A DNA stretch of 64,000 nucleotides from Proteles cristata cristata (GCA_017311185.1 JAESUZ010004910.1:868001-932000); one strand, 5' to 3'. Counted from the stretch's first letter, positions 13,166 to 26,860 are shown. Numbers and translations: made by a program. The notes: generated by a model not told the origin, from the letters alone.

Positions 13166-13387
13166 GACTATGATTTTTAAGTTTATTTGTATGTTTTTAG
13201 AGAGAGAGAGAGAGATCACCGTGTGCATGCGTGAGTGGGTAAGGGGAAGAGAGAGGGACAGAATCCCAACAGGCTGCACGCTGTCAGTGCAGAGCCTGAC
13301 ATGACACTCAAACTCCTGAGATGTGAGATCATGACTTCAGCCGAAATCAGGTCAGACACTTAACCGACTGAGCAACCCAGGTGCCCC
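13166..13387 (-). mobile_element. carnivore SINE, inverted
   Basis: A short GA tract, reversed box region GATGTGAGATCATGACTTC, and head end ACCCAGGTGCCCC. It lies just after the SPATA9 stop and could be part of its 3' UTR or just beyond it. Confidence 0.9.
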
Positions 13388-14940
13388 ATAAGATATTTTT
13401 TAGTGAACAAGAAAGTGTATCCTTTGGAGGGTTAGACTTTGTGCTATGGTTAATAACATAAGTATATTTATAATAAATACATTTATGTTTTTATTAAAGA
13501 TTTGTTTCAAGTATCTTTCCAATTACAGTTAGCCCTTGAACATGGATTTTAACTATCCAAACCCACTTATATGCCTGTCTTTTATGATACAGTACTATAA
13601 ATGTATATCCTCTTCCTTATGATTTTCTTAATGTTTTCTCTACCATGCAGAATACAGTATATGATACATAGAATATTCAAAAAAATGTGTTAATTGACTA
13701 TGTTATCAGTCAGGCTTCTGGTTAACAGTAGACTTAGTAAAGTTTTTGGAGAGTCCAAAGTTATATATGGAATTTTGACTGTGCAGGATGCATTGTTCAA
13801 GGATCAACCATATTTATCTGGAGGGAAAACACACTCTGTATCAAAATGCTACATTACTTTTTTAGAGATAATAAAGGATTTATTTTTCTATGTACAGGCT
13901 GCATAGTTTGAATCTGCCTATCATCAATCCTTTTATACCTCATCTGTAGGAGTTGTAAGTCACGTGTATAAGTTTATAATACAGAATATTATTTTCAAAT
14001 CTAATAAAGAATTTCTGTATGTGACAATAGGATATCACATTTTTTTTTTTAATTTCCAGATATAGGGGAACAAATTTAGAACCAAAAATCAAGTTCATGT
14101 TACTCATAGTGGTCACTGGGTTCTGAGAGAGATTGCTTCTATAACTGGCCCTCCAAATGAGGGCCACTATTCTGCCTGCAGAAGGAACTTTGGATTCTTC
14201 CCTGTGTATTAACTTCTGGACACATTAAGACCTGACTGGTCATTGGAGGATTAGCACCTAGTAGACTAGAATATACCCATCCATTGATGGTACATTTCCT
14301 GTACCTGGTAAATAGCTACTGCCATAAACAATATTTATGAAAAGTCCAGCCTTGGCTTTTTAGTAGTCTGAGAAATGAGTAACAAGTGTTGTATTACCAC
14401 ATGTTACCCATATTCCATCAGAAAGGAAATCTAATAATATGTAGCAAAGGGCTCTGTAAGCAGACCCTTCATGATAGGTATTTTATTCACTTATAATTTT
14501 TATAACAACCAAGGGAAAGAGTCCAGGTGGTCCCTTTAGAATGTTAAGTATTACATTTGGAGCCTCAATTCAGTCCTATGCCACTAAGAAGATTACTGTG
14601 CTTTTGAGACAAAGTTCCAATTTTGACAAACAGCTTTTCTCACAGAATTCTCTGAATTCATAATCTGTTCATCCTGGTTCTGATCCTTCTTATTCCTATA
14701 GTAGAATATAAGATGTTGCTGAGGTTTAGATGATAAGCACCCAGAGTGCTCTAATACAGTGTGGGCACCAGACAACCAGAATAGTGTTGGTCATAAGGCA
14801 GGATGTAAAGGCAGGATGGACCAATTTAATATCAACTCTGCCTGTGAACTCAGCAACAAGGACTCTTAAGGAACAACGTCCTGTCTTTCTTCTCTGTAAC
14901 ATTTACATGAAACACTTAGTTCTACATATATCACAAAAGT
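13388..14940. other. SPATA9-RFESD tail-to-tail spacer
   Basis: No coding exon, RNA gene or repeat that I can name with confidence. It holds the region between the candidate ends of two convergent genes. Confidence 0.5.
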
Positions 14941-14960
14941 CTTGAAAAAGAAAGAACACC

Positions 14961-14966
14961 TTTATT
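14961..14966 (-). terminator. candidate RFESD poly(A) signal
   Basis: On the minus strand this reads AATAAAGG and is followed by TGTTCTTTCTTTTT, a good U/GU-rich downstream element. It is about 770 bp after the RFESD stop. A second AATAAA at 15106-15111 is an alternative. The choice is inferred from sequence only. Confidence 0.4.
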
Positions 14967-15731
14967 TGAAAATGGCATCTGGGCATTCACAGTACTTTGG
15001 CTCACTGAATAAGAGACTTCACATCCCTCACGTCTGGGCAGCAGCTGTGTGTATCTTCCTTCCTTTGACGGTGTCTGCCTTGACCAGAGAGAAACTGAGC
15101 CAATATTTATTTGGTTTCAATTCGTAGTACATGGGGATTAAGGAGGGCACTTTGAAAGTATAAAAAGTCTGCTAGATATTTGGAAATATTGAATCACTGA
15201 GACTTAATTATTTCAATGTATTTAAATTTTACTTTTAAAAAAAGTAAGAATAATCATCAAATAGGGGAGATGGAGTGTGTGTGGAGGTATCAGTGAAATA
15301 AGAATGGAAGAGCACTGGTAATTATTGAAGCTGGGTGATGAGAGCTTGGTATACTATTTTGTTCGGTTTGTATATATTAAAATTTTTCCATGATAAAGTC
15401 TGCTACATCAAAATAAGGATCTCCCCCCCATATTTCTTATTAGACCTTATTTTTACCTTTTCTTCATTGTGGTTACTGCAAATCATTCTCACTCTTAAAA
15501 TGCACATTCCAAACCTATAACCTTCAGGTTCCAATCAATCCAGAGGATTGGATGAAATGTATTCTATAGATCTTGACAATAATCCTTTCATCATTTTGAA
15601 CTGCTCAGATTTATGCGATTTTTTTAAAGTAATGTGCCTGTGTTGGGAAAATTGGTCCTCTTTGTTATTGAAACAAAGTTATTCTAAAAATATTTTCCAA
15701 ACACAACATTTTTCATTGCCATATAACTTTA

Positions 15732-16016
<285 letters not shown>

Positions 16017-16487
16017 TTAATAGTTTGACATTTCCAACATTCACAATAAGCCTCAGACTCAGAACAGATTCTGTCGCAGAATAACCAGGTTAAAGAACAG
16101 GCCAGTTCCTCTTTTTCCCTTCCATTTACAAATTATTCAGCATAAGGCAGAACCTAATCGTAGGAGTCATCAAGTCCCTTTTGCGTTTGATTAGAAATCC
16201 AGTGTGTTAGAACTCTATCAGAAAAATGAGCTCAGGCAACTACACCATGTGACTGAAGCTATGCTGTTAACTATTAGATATGAACATCACTTCCTTGACA
16301 GAAATGGGACAAGGGCATCAAGTGCTTCTAAAGGAATTTCCTCTAGCCACTGGGAGCACGGTAAGCATCAAATATACATTTAAGAGGGTTACTAAAGGCA
16401 TGAATGTATATGTTAACTGAAGAGACCCAAATTTAACTGACGTGTGACCCAGTGTAGTCCGTTCCCAACTTTTTAACTGTCTTAAAT

Positions 16488-16640
16488 CAGTGGTTCTCAG
16501 ATTTTAAAGAGCATGGTAATCACCAGGATCTTGTTTAAATTCAGTAGCCCTAGGGTAGGATGCAAGAGTTTGTGGTTCCAACAAACTCCCAGGGGATGCC
16601 AGCGTTGCTGGTCTATGGACCACACTTTGAGTAGCAAAGT
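16488..16640 (+). mobile_element. MER5-type (hAT-Charlie) non-autonomous DNA transposon
   Basis: It begins CAGTGGTTCTCAGATTTTA and ends TGGACCACACTTTGAGTAGC, the characteristic inverted ends of MER5-like elements. The internal AACAAACTCCCAGGGGATGC also fits. About 150 bp, in RFESD intron 3. Confidence 0.75.
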
Positions 16641-16989
16641 CTTACAGCTCTCATTATGGTCAAAAACTGAGGGAAATTCTTTCACGTGATCATCTCCAGG
16701 TGCTTACCTTTTTGTTCTCTACACCGGAAGTGCAGGAATGCTGATATTGTACCCTCACAGAGCGGTCAACAAACGTTCACATTCATGTTCATGATGTAAA
16801 CACATGTGTGTCCCTTAACATGAGGGCAGGTGTGGAAATAGGTAGATATGAAGTGCAGAGAGAGCGGAATACTAAGTTTAAGCATTTACTTTGTACCAGT
16901 GGGGGAGGAGAGGAGAGGAGGGAGGGAGGAAGAGAGATCAATTTTATGAAGTAGAAAACAAATGAGGCAGCTAGCTAGTTTGGAAGTAA

Positions 16990-17480
16990 GCCAGTTCCCT
17001 CATTCCCTCCTCAGATAAGCCTTTTTTAAATTTTGAAAATACACACATTTATATTGTTACTACATTATATGAGTAATCTATAATCACTGAAAAAAAATCA
17101 AACTTTGTAGGTCAGAGTAAAAACTGAATGTTATTTTTTATTTAAAAAATGGGATCTCATTAAAACTATCATTCTATGGCTTGCTTTTTCTGCTCAAAAA
17201 GAAATTGGTCACATCGCTCCATAGCAACACACAAAGATCTGCCTAATTAATTTAGTGGTTGCACAGTTTTCCATAGCGTGGCTATTCACAGCATATTGAA
17301 ACTGTTTCCTATTGGTAAAACATTTAGGTTGCCTTCAATTTTTCATTATGACAAATAATGCCACAGTAAACCTCTCCTTTATATATACTTAAACATTTGT
17401 GCAATTATATCTGTAGGATAGATATCTCAGAGTATAATTGTTAGGTCAAAAGACATGCATACTTCTCATATTTGTCTGTG
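16990..17480 (-). mobile_element. old L1-related fragment
   Basis: Antisense LINE wording: TGGTTGCACAGTTTTCCATA, CTGTTTCCTATTGGTAAAAC, GACAAATAATGCCACAGTAA. It lies in RFESD intron 3 about 160 bp from the microexon. Confidence 0.5.
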
Positions 17481-17643
17481 AAATAGTTTTCTTTACGTTG
17501 TAAGATTATAAATTCCTGGAATATTAAAAATTATACTTAAAGCATTAAAAGACAGTTCAAACTCAAATACAAATTATTTTTGCATAATGAGATAGTATAA
17601 ATAAAAATGTGAATTAGTAGGGAATAAACTTGATTTTACATAC

Positions 17644-17678
17644 CTCTATTTCTCCCAAATGTAAAGGTCCTCCTGAGT
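17644..17678 (-). CDS. RFESD: RFESD coding exon 2 (35-bp microexon)
   Basis: This is a 35-bp exon between a TTCCTTTTCAG acceptor and a GTATGT donor. It is entered in phase 1 and left in phase 0. It finishes the split His59 codon and encodes SGGPLHLGEIE, the loop after the first cluster-binding box (C57-x-H59). It is separated from coding exon 1 by an intron of only 110 bp and from coding exon 3 by 1648 bp. It is too short to show as an open frame alone; it is placed because it restores the frame and the conserved CxHxGGPL signature. Skipping it would shift the frame and remove a cluster ligand. Confidence 0.93.
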
Positions 17679-17750
17679 CTGAAAAGGAATGAAATATTAC
17701 ATCTAGTCACTAAAAAACAAAAGCCTGAAATTTTGATAGTTTTGTGGTTA

Positions 17751-18089
<339 letters not shown>

Positions 18090-18583
18090 CTATAGAAAAT
18101 AAAGCCTTCATAAACACTGGGTCCTAGTCAGAATTTCAAGTTAGAGACTCTTAAAATTTGCGAAATAGGGAAGACTCCCCACTTTGAGGCTGGACTCATA
18201 TTTATTTCAATGTGTAAGATGTATATTTCAAAGTCCCAAGACCCAGAGACCTAAGTGTCATTGTCCTTTTATTATCCATCAATTCAGTGCTAAACAACAC
18301 CCAGTTATCATGTTATTTTCAACATTCTCCTGAAGGTAGGATTCTTCAGTAGTCTGAAAAGTCTTGGATTTCTTGGTTGATTTTGCCTGGAGGGGACAGC
18401 CAGTCTTAGAAATCAACCAGATAACTATTGTAGCATAAGGGGTTAGGTATGAACAGACACATTTCATTTTCTTAACTCAAAACCTGTCATTACTTTTCCT
18501 CTGCCTTGTTTGGAAATTCAAAGAGATGGCTTTCTCTTCAATTAATTTATATAATTTATAGAAGTATATAATATATATTATAT

Positions 18584-18592
18584 AATACATAA

Positions 18593-18633
<41 letters not shown>

Positions 18634-18668
18634 TATACACACACACACATATATGTATATATACTTCT
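18584..18668. repeat. TA/CA microsatellite
   Basis: A (TA)n run of about 20 units is followed by (CA)5 and more TA. It lies in RFESD intron 1. The length is likely polymorphic. Confidence 0.95.
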
Positions 18669-19641
18669 AAACAGGTAAGTTTTAGTAGAGAATTTCCAGG
18701 TACTCTGAATATATCTTTTCTCAGCACAGATGTTTAGGCTACTTCTTTCAAAGCAGCCCTTTCAAAGAGGCTTCATGTATACTTTAAGAACAGTCATAGT
18801 CTGTTAAGTTCCATGTGAGAAGGAAACATCAAGATACATCAGTGTCAGGAGTGTCAGCCTCTGTAGAGGATTTTCCTGAGGGGCTCCCATGGTTGGGGGG
18901 GCAGCGGGTGTGGTATTTGAGTTTTATTCTATGACAGCTTCTGAAAAAAACAAAAACAAACAAAAAAAACCCTTTATATCCTGTTTTGCCAAGAATTGCT
19001 TTGCTTATTCTCTTTTCACTCTTTTCACTCCTAACCCCAAATCTTATCCTCACCCTCTTTTCATTAGTGTTGTTATCGCCAATTTTTCTGGAAACATTCC
19101 TGCTTTTCCTCTCAGGATGGAGATTGTAGTGGTCTATAACTTTCAAAAAGTATAAAGAACCATGTATCATATTACCTTAGGGTTGACAAAGAGCGTTCTT
19201 CCCTAGGCAAGAGCATATTTTGAATCTTTGCATGTAGTGAAATAAAAATCATGAAATACAAACTGAGACCACTTAAACGGTTTTACTTTTTATTTGTTAA
19301 TAATACATTTTTGGATATTCCTTCATGGTTTCTGCCCTCTGCTGGAGAATGGGAACTTTCAACCATCCGGACAATGTCCAGCTCCACAAGTGGCGTAAGG
19401 CAAGATCACTTCCTGATGTGGGTGGACAGAACGGAGGCTGTCTACAGCATTTGTGCATGAGACCTTGTATGCACCTGGACCATTATCTTGTAGCAGAGCT
19501 ATTTCAACCCCTTTACTATAGGAAAGAAATTAAAAGCTCATGGTAACATCTAATTACAGCCTACTTTTTCTTTGTATCATTGATGGACAAATCTATCTGT
19601 TATCTACTTAGGGAGGAATAGATGTCTAAAAAGTAAGTAGG

Positions 19642-20028
19642 GCATTTGTAGCAACATGGATGGAACTTGAGGGTGTTATGCTGAGCGAAATAAATCAGGC
19701 AGAGAAGGACAGATACCATATGTTTGCACGTATAGGAGGATTAGGAGGAACTTAACGAAGGACCGTGGAGGAGGAGAAGGGGAAAAATAGTGGGGGAGAG
19801 GGAGGGAGGCAAACCATGAGAGACTCGAATGCCGAGAACAAACTGAGGGCAGATGGCAGGGGACGGGAAGGGGGGTAATGGGCATGGAGGAGAACACTTG
19901 TGGGGATTGGAACACTTGTGTTATATGGAAACCAACTTGACAATAAACTACAAAAAAGGGAGAAATGTATTAAAGCAAAGACAAGACCAAAAAAAGAATA
20001 AAATTTTTTGAATAATAAATAAATAAAT
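19642..20028 (+). mobile_element. 5'-truncated carnivore L1 3' end
   Basis: It contains ACATGGATGGAACTTGAGGG, TTATGCTGAGCGAAATAAAT, a purine-rich 3' UTR and a tail of AATAAATAAATAAATAA. Target duplicates AAAAGTAAGTAGG (19629-19641) and AAAAGTAAGCAGG (20029-20041) differ at one base. It is homologous to the copy at 61839-62460. Confidence 0.9.
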
Positions 20029-20159
20029 AAAAGTAAGCAGGCAAAATTCTCAAGAAGGGGCAATTGATGATAATCTTTAGCACAGAAGTACAAAATGAAA
20101 AGAAAAATTTCAACAATGGATCTTCACATTCTCCTTTTGCAAAGTTTTCTTTCCTTGTT

Positions 20160-20800
20160 AGAGATTATCATTCATTTGATAAATATTTTCTGACCACGTA
20201 CTATGTGACAGGCACTTAAAGGAAGTTAAGGAGATAAGGTCTCTTTCCTCTAGATACTATATTCTAGTTGGTGAGACCAACGAACAAATACCAGTAAGCA
20301 CACAAATGAGATAATTACACACTACCATAACAGCCATGATGAAAATGAACTGTGTAATATGAGAGAAAAGGGGAGACCATTTTGCAAAGAACAGGCTGGG
20401 AAGATGATCCTGAAATGACAGTTGAACTAAAACCTGAAAAATGCAAATGAACTAGACATTCTAAGTAAACTGAAGGAAAAGCATTTCAGGCTGAAGGAAC
20501 AACAAATATGAAAACTTGAGGAAAGGAGGCTTGGCTAATGAGGAACAGATAGGAGACTGTAGTATAATGAGTGAGCTTAGTGAGACAAACAGGAGCTGTG
20601 TTGTGCAGTACTGTATGTGGATTTTATTCTAAGGGCAAAGGGAAGGCGTTAAAGGGTGTAAATCAGGGAAAGGTGACATGATCTGTTTTTAAAAGAATCC
20701 CCTAGCTGTGTAGACAAAAGATTGTAGCCAAACAAGAGTGGAAACCTAGAAATAGGAAAGCTATTGCAGTGATCCACAGGCGAGAATATGGAGGTTTAGA
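20160..20800 (+). repeat. old interspersed repeat, family not assigned
   Basis: It reads ACTATGTGACAGGCACTTAA, then ACATTCTAAG, GGTGACATGATCTG and CTATTGCAGTGATCCACAGG. The same wording in the same order occurs at 55700-56340, so it is a dispersed repeat. I cannot name the family safely. Confidence 0.55.
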
Positions 20801-20849
20801 CCAGGGTGTTGATTTTGTGGGGGTGAAAAAGTAACAACAACAACAATAG

Positions 20850-21005
20850 CAGTAGCCCAATTACACAGTGCTAATTAAATGTCAGGTACTGTTTTAAGAC
20901 TTTACATTTACTTAATTCATGTAATCTCCTAACATGTTACTATAAAAAGGTATTATTTTAATTGTACAGTGAGGAAACTGAATGAGACCAGAGAGGTTGG
21001 GCTCA
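20850..21005 (-). mobile_element. MIR SINE fragment
   Basis: Antisense MIR wording: AATGTCAGGTACTGTTTTAA, then a pyrimidine-poor stretch and GAGGAAACTGAATGAGACCA ending GAGAGGTTGGG. Ancient and diverged. Confidence 0.65.
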
Positions 21006-22841
21006 TGAACTGGAATAAAGGAGCTACAGAAAAATAAATAAGGGTAGTTCCCAGGTTTTAGTTTTGTGCAACGAGGGAGATTGTAATTGTAATAGGGAAG
21101 ACTGAAAATAGAATGGTATTTCCAGAAATGGAAAATCAAGAACTAGCTACATTTTGCACATAATGAGTTTGGGGTAACTAAGAGACATCTAGACAGAGAT
21201 ACCAAGTCTACAGTTAGATATATGAAACTAGAGTTGAGAATCACTAGAGAGAAAAATTCGAGAGTTGACAGGTACAGAATTCAAAGGAATAAGTTGGAGA
21301 GGGAGTGTAGACAGGTCTAATACAATTCCTTAGGCACATCAACAGTTAAAGCTCATGTGGAAGAGAGCCTCAAGAGAGGCGAGACCAGCATGTGTCCAGT
21401 CTACTGTGAATCAAATGACATTCACTCGGGCTTACTTTTCTGTCCTGCATTCTCCTCAAATGACAAGTAAGTGGTAACCCAGCAAGAAGGAAAGCAATGA
21501 CATAAAATCCATTCTAATGCTGGCCACCTCTTTGTGTATTACACAATACATGAAGAAAATATGGACTTCCTTGGAAACTGTCCCTAAAGTTTTGTTCTTT
21601 CATGAAGGGTTGGACCTACTTTTTTCCTTGTAATTTTCCTTATTTCCTTAACCTCAACTCTCCTAGAAATCAAATAGTAGTTAACATCCAGGTAAGAGTA
21701 TACATCCAGAATTATCATTACTTTTCTTCCTAGTATTTTTAAAGTTTGTCTCCTATTAGATTCTTAAATTCCCTTTGGCCAAATATAGAAATTGAAAGGT
21801 GAGAAAAATAAGACTAAGAAATCTTTCAATATTGTTCATATTGAGACTGGCTCTGCATAGGTCTGATCTAGCCCTTGAATCAAAATAATGATTTATATAC
21901 ATCACTGTATGACATTTAGGAGCTATTATTTGACATTTAAAATTAGGCACACAATCAGCCTTAAAAGTGGCTTATATGTTCATTTTCAATCCAAAATAAC
22001 TCTTCAGTAATAATGTCTCAGTAGATATTTAGGTTGACATAAGCCTCCCGAAACAAAATGTAACAACTATTCTAGAGACTGTGGCAAGGCTAGGTTTTAC
22101 TCATCCTTTCCAATTTCAGGTCCCTTTTAACAGTTTCATTATTTTATGGATTTCATCAGATTGGGAAACTAGAAAAAGCTCCAGAGAACTTGAGAGGTAT
22201 CCAACTGTGCTTTATACAAGATAAGGAAGTAGATATAAAAAAGGAAAGGAAGTGATGGCCCATGATACTTGTGGAGACCCAGATACTGTTAAACATTAGG
22301 AAGGTTGCCATGGAACGCTCATGGTATTAAACAGAATACAGAGATACAGTTGCCTATAATTTAAGATATTTAACAAAATTATACATCACATGTCAACTTC
22401 CAATATCCTATTTCTAGGAAGATGACTGACCCTTCCTAATCCTCCTCCTCTTCAAATACAGTAATATTGTCATATTTCAAAGGAAGTTCTACAGAATGAT
22501 GATGTACCTTTCCTTGAGAACAGGAAACTGCCATTTTGATTTCACTCCAATCTTAGGTTAACATTTTACATATAAATGCACATACGGAACTTCTTTAAAA
22601 AGGGCACTTGGAACTTGATGAATCTAGCTTAGAATGGTTATAAACTATAGACCCAGTCCTCTCCCAACAAGAGGGAATGTGTGTTTTATGGCAGCACCAA
22701 GTGGCTCCAGGCTTTCTGATGGCTTCTCTAAGTATTTATTTAATCTTGTATGACTGACTGGAAGTCTGGAAATGTTGGGAAAAAAAGAGCATGGATCATT
22801 TGAAAAGTAAGTTTGTAAAACAGAAGTTATTATTTAGAAGT
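21006..22841. other. RFESD intron 1, no gene or nameable repeat
   Basis: Ordinary AT-rich intronic sequence; nothing specific seen. Confidence 0.5.
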
Positions 22842-22854
22842 AAAAATCTCTATG

Positions 22855-23080
22855 TGAGGGGCGCCTGGGTGGCTCAGTCAGTTAAGCGTCCGACTTCGGC
22901 TCAGGTCATGATCTCACGGTTTGTGGGTTCAAGCCCCGCATCGGGCTCTGTGCTGACAGCTCAGAGCCTGGAGCCTGTTTCAGATTCTTTGTCTCCCTCT
23001 CTGTCTGACCCTCCCCTGCTCATGCTGTCTCCCTGTCAAAAATAAATAAAACATTACAAAAATTTTTTAAAAAATTAAAA
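22855..23080 (+). mobile_element. carnivore SINE with TSD
   Basis: Near-consensus head GGGGCGCCTGGGTGGCTCAG, box region GGTTCAAGCCCCGCATCGGG and an AAATAAAACATT tail. The duplicate AAAAATCTCTATG is at 22842-22854 and 23081-23093. It lies in RFESD intron 1. Confidence 0.96.
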
Positions 23081-23439
23081 AAAAATCTCTATGAATGTGT
23101 TAGGAGAGAGCCTTGAAAGAAGGACTTCACAGACTACTTTTTTGAGAAGGGTAATCCTGAGCCATAAGGAAGACAGATACTAGATATTACATAAGCCTGG
23201 GCTCCAAAACCGAGGTGTAGGATGAGGGATGTTTGTGTGTGTGCATGTGTGTTGATGATGAGAGGCACGAAGGAACTTAGAATTCAAGGTACAAAGGAAA
23301 GCATTACACAAATCAGTCTTAGGAAATTACAGAAATGTCAAGTTGGTACTCTGAAGTTTGCACCGTTAATTCTTGCTCTAACTAACCTAGTTACTTTTTT
23401 ACATGATGGCAAAAGATAGCATATGCTATCTTAAAAAAA

Positions 23440-23790
23440 TTATTTCACAATAAGTAAATCAGACTGAGAAAGGCAAATACCACGTGATTTCACTCAGATG
23501 AATAAGCCAAGAAACAAAAGGCAGAATCAGACTTATAAACACAAAGAACTGATGGTTGCCAAAGGGAGGGGGTTAGGGAATGGCAAAATTGGTAAAGGGG
23601 AGTGGGAGATATAGACTCCAGTCTGTAATGTAACAGTGGTGTATGCTGACAGATGGCAGCTACACTTGTGGGGAGCACAGCATAACATACAGAGAAGCTG
23701 AATCACTATGTTTTTCACCTGAAACTAATGTAGCACTGTCAACTAAAATTTAAAAAATTAATAATTACTTCATAATAAAAAATATATAGT
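23440..23790 (+). mobile_element. older L1 3' end fragment
   Basis: Typical L1 3' wording: GACTGAGAAAGGCAAATACC, TTATAAACACAAAGAACTGA, then GAAACTAATGTAGCACTGTC and an A/T-rich end. More diverged than the carnivore L1 at 19642-20028. Confidence 0.7.
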
Positions 23791-24049
23791 AATTTTAAGA
23801 AAAGGCAATGAGGGCCTTGCTCATGCTATAATTTTCTGGATTTTAGCTGTGGCTGACATGAGGCTGGATTGCCACATCCCTAAACAATTATCTTGTTTTG
23901 CTTGATACTGGCAGGTACCCAAAGTATACAAATTGCTCAGGTGGTAGTATTTACTCCACGGTATTGGATGGATGTGCAGCCTTTATCAGATTTTGTGACA
24001 GAACAGTGGGGCAATAAAGGCAAAAAAGGGAACAGATGAACTGAAATAA

Positions 24050-24830
24050 GTGAGGAGGAAAAAAAGAAATGGAATTTGCAACATATTTAACCAAAAAAGG
24101 ATTACAATTCAGAAAATATGAAGGACACACACACAGAAAAATGGGCAAAAGACACAAACACTTCATAGATGAGTAAGTCTAAATGGTCAGTGATTACATG
24201 TAAAGATGTTCAACCTCATCAAACAGAAAAAGTAAAAGGAATCCAAAGCAAAGTCACAAATGGGATACTATTTTCTATCCAGTTGAGTGGCAAAAATTAT
24301 AGCAAGTATTGGTGAAGATATGGAGAAATTGATAGTGATGACATCAATTAGTGCTACCACAATTTGGCATGACCTAGTAAAGTCGAACATATTCACGACC
24401 CATTAATGCCCCTTTCAGTACACTCCAGAGGAACATGCACAGGTATACTAGGGGACAATCACAGGAATGGTTATAACAGCAAAAGACAGGGAAAAAACTC
24501 AAAATACATCAACAGTAGAATGGAGAATTTTCACATTCAGTGGAATGCAATGTAGCAGTAAAAAATGTCTGGGTGCATCAAGTTGGATTAATTTCAAAAA
24601 TATAACTTTAAAGGAAAAAATGTTTTAAAGAATTTGTAATATGCTTCTATTTTTACCAAGTGCAAAAACAGGCAAAACAAAACATTAGTGATGGATACAT
24701 GTAGATAGGGTAAATTTATAAAGGAAAGCAAGACGATAGAAAACACAAAATTTCCTAAATGCCTGAAGTTTAACATTTAGTCTTATATTTAAAATTACTC
24801 TTTTAACCTATAAGTTGTATCCTACTTTAT
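24050..24830 (+). mobile_element. old L1 fragment (ORF2 end and 3' region)
   Basis: Sense L1 wording in order: AATGGGCAAAAGACACAAAC, AAAGATGTTCAACCTCATCA, GTATTGGTGAAGATATGGAG, and later GGAATGCAATGTAGCAGTAA. Many stops, so no coding potential. Confidence 0.7.
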
Positions 24831-25265
24831 GTAACAAAGGATCCTAAAACCAAGAAAAGGGGAGTGAAATGGCACCTTCTATCCTCAGAAAGCATGCCTC
24901 TGCATGTTTGCATAGATCGTGATCATGCATAGATCCGTAGATCATGAATGGACTCTTTGAGAATTTTGTTCAGCGTATTTAAAAACTTGGCAGTAGAAGG
25001 AGAAATAAATGAATATTTAGTTTTCTTTTTACAGGCAAAAAGTTAGAAAAGAAATACTTGTATCCCCAAGTAAAATATATGAAATGTGCAGTAGCATCAA
25101 AAATTAACTAAGTTATCCTAACTTCCAAATAAATGAGACCAAATACAATCCTTCCTCAAGTTTCAGTCTCTCCAAACATACAGTCTTACACCCCAACAAA
25201 GGAAAACTGCAGTGAACTTTGCACAAGCTGATAAAAAATGAGCAGAGAACGCTGGGGTGAATGAT

Positions 25266-25657
25266 AAAGGTTTCGAAGAATTAGGATTACAGTCTTGCAT
25301 ATTGCTTACGAAAGTTTTATCATACCCTTCAAATAATGGCCATATTTATTTATGATAGCTAGTAATATTTATAATTAACACTCACATTAATTTTAATTAA
25401 ATATTGTGAATATCATGGTCCATTCAGACAATAATAAGAACCAATGTATTCACCTTAATTACTAAAGGTTTCAAAGAATTAGGATTACAGTTTTTTGCGT
25501 AGGAAAATTTTTATCATACCCTTCAAATAATGGTCATATTTATTTATGATAGCTAGTAACAGTTATAATTAACACCCACATTATTCTTAATTAAATATTG
25601 TGAATATCATGGTCCATTCAGACAATAATAAGAACCAATGTATTCACCTTAATTACT
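25266..25657. repeat. tandem duplication, two units of about 196 bp
   Basis: Unit 1 (25266-25463) and unit 2 (25464-25657) both run from AAAGGTTTC to TTCACCTTAATTACT. They share long exact blocks such as ATCATACCCTTCAAATAATG and ATATTGTGAATATCATGGTC, and differ at scattered sites and a small indel near 25305/25495. It lies in RFESD intron 1. Confidence 0.95.
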
Positions 25658-26194
25658 ATTACTTTGATACACTATTCATAAGCTCCCACACATTTCCTCA
25701 TTTTGAGTCTACTTTAAGATAGCAGAATCTTAACTAAATACAAAGAAAATAAAAAATTAACAGGTCTGTGCTGTTTGGGGACCAGATCAAGAAAAGCTTA
25801 GATATTTTATTCCATTTTCCTTCTCAAGCAGTATTTTTTGGCCTGTGTCTAATATAGGTTTCTAAAGGTGCTAACACCATATAAAGTTACGGATTAGTTA
25901 AATAGATCCTCAGTCTCTATTAGATACATTTCCAGCATAGGGAATCCATTCAGGTTGAATTAAAAAAAAATTAAGTTTGCATAAGACACTGGAGACAAAA
26001 GAGACAGGAAATTAAAGGAACTTACTTATTATTCCTCTTGATCTCTGACAAAGGTGCTTTTACTAAGTCTGGAGCCTGGCCTACACATTATCAGGATGCA
26101 TAGCTCCAGGGTGACACCCTTGTTTTTAGGTTCAGAGAAGAGACCAGCCTTAGATAGCAGTTTTGTATCTCTTTGGATGGCAGAATATTACAGA

Positions 26195-26420
26195 TAAAAC
26201 TAGTTATCCTTCAGCGAGTGCCAACCACTTGGACTGTTTGCATACATGAGTTCACTAACCCTCCCAAAACCTCCAAGGGGTAAATAGTATACCTCTTTTG
26301 CAGATGAGGAAATTAAGGGTACAGGATCCTCTTTAACAAAAGGTTTCCTAAACCCACAAAGTAGCAGTCAAGATTCAAACCTACATCTTCTGAGTCTAAA
26401 TTTGGTGAACACAGTATACA
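26195..26420 (-). mobile_element. MIR SINE fragment
   Basis: Antisense MIR wording: ACATGAGTTCACTAACCCTC, TTTTGCAGATGAGGAAATTA, AGCAGTCAAGATTCAAACCT. Confidence 0.65.
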
Positions 26421-26689
26421 ACTCTTAACATTTCACCTAAGCAGCATCCATGGGTTTATAAAGACACATGGCCTGCAAGTAAACTGTCCTAAAGGTACAA
26501 AGCCTTTTAGCAAAATTAAGATAACTGTGTATGTATATATACATATATATGTATCACCAAACATTTAGTTTAGGAAAGTTAATGTGCAAGAGTCACGTCA
26601 ACAAATGTTTAAAACGGAATAGTTCCCTAATTATTTAATAAAGTCACGTAGCTGCTCTGGAATTTGCTACCATCATCCCTGCTGTTAAA

Positions 26690-26860
26690 GATCTATGATC
26701 ACCAGGTGAGTTCAACTGGGTTTGAATCCCGGCTCTGTGTGATTTGGGGCAAGTTGCTTCATTTCCCTGTGCTGCAGTTTGCACGTCTGTAAGAAAGATC
26801 TGCCACATACAGATGTGGTGAGGAATGCTCACTATAAATCAGGTGTTTTAGAGCAGAACC
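26690..26860 (+). mobile_element. MIR SINE fragment
   Basis: Sense MIR core: TGGGTTTGAATCCCGGCTCT, GGGGCAAGTTGCTTCATTTC, then CTGTAAGAAAGATC. It lies just inside RFESD intron 1. Confidence 0.7.
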
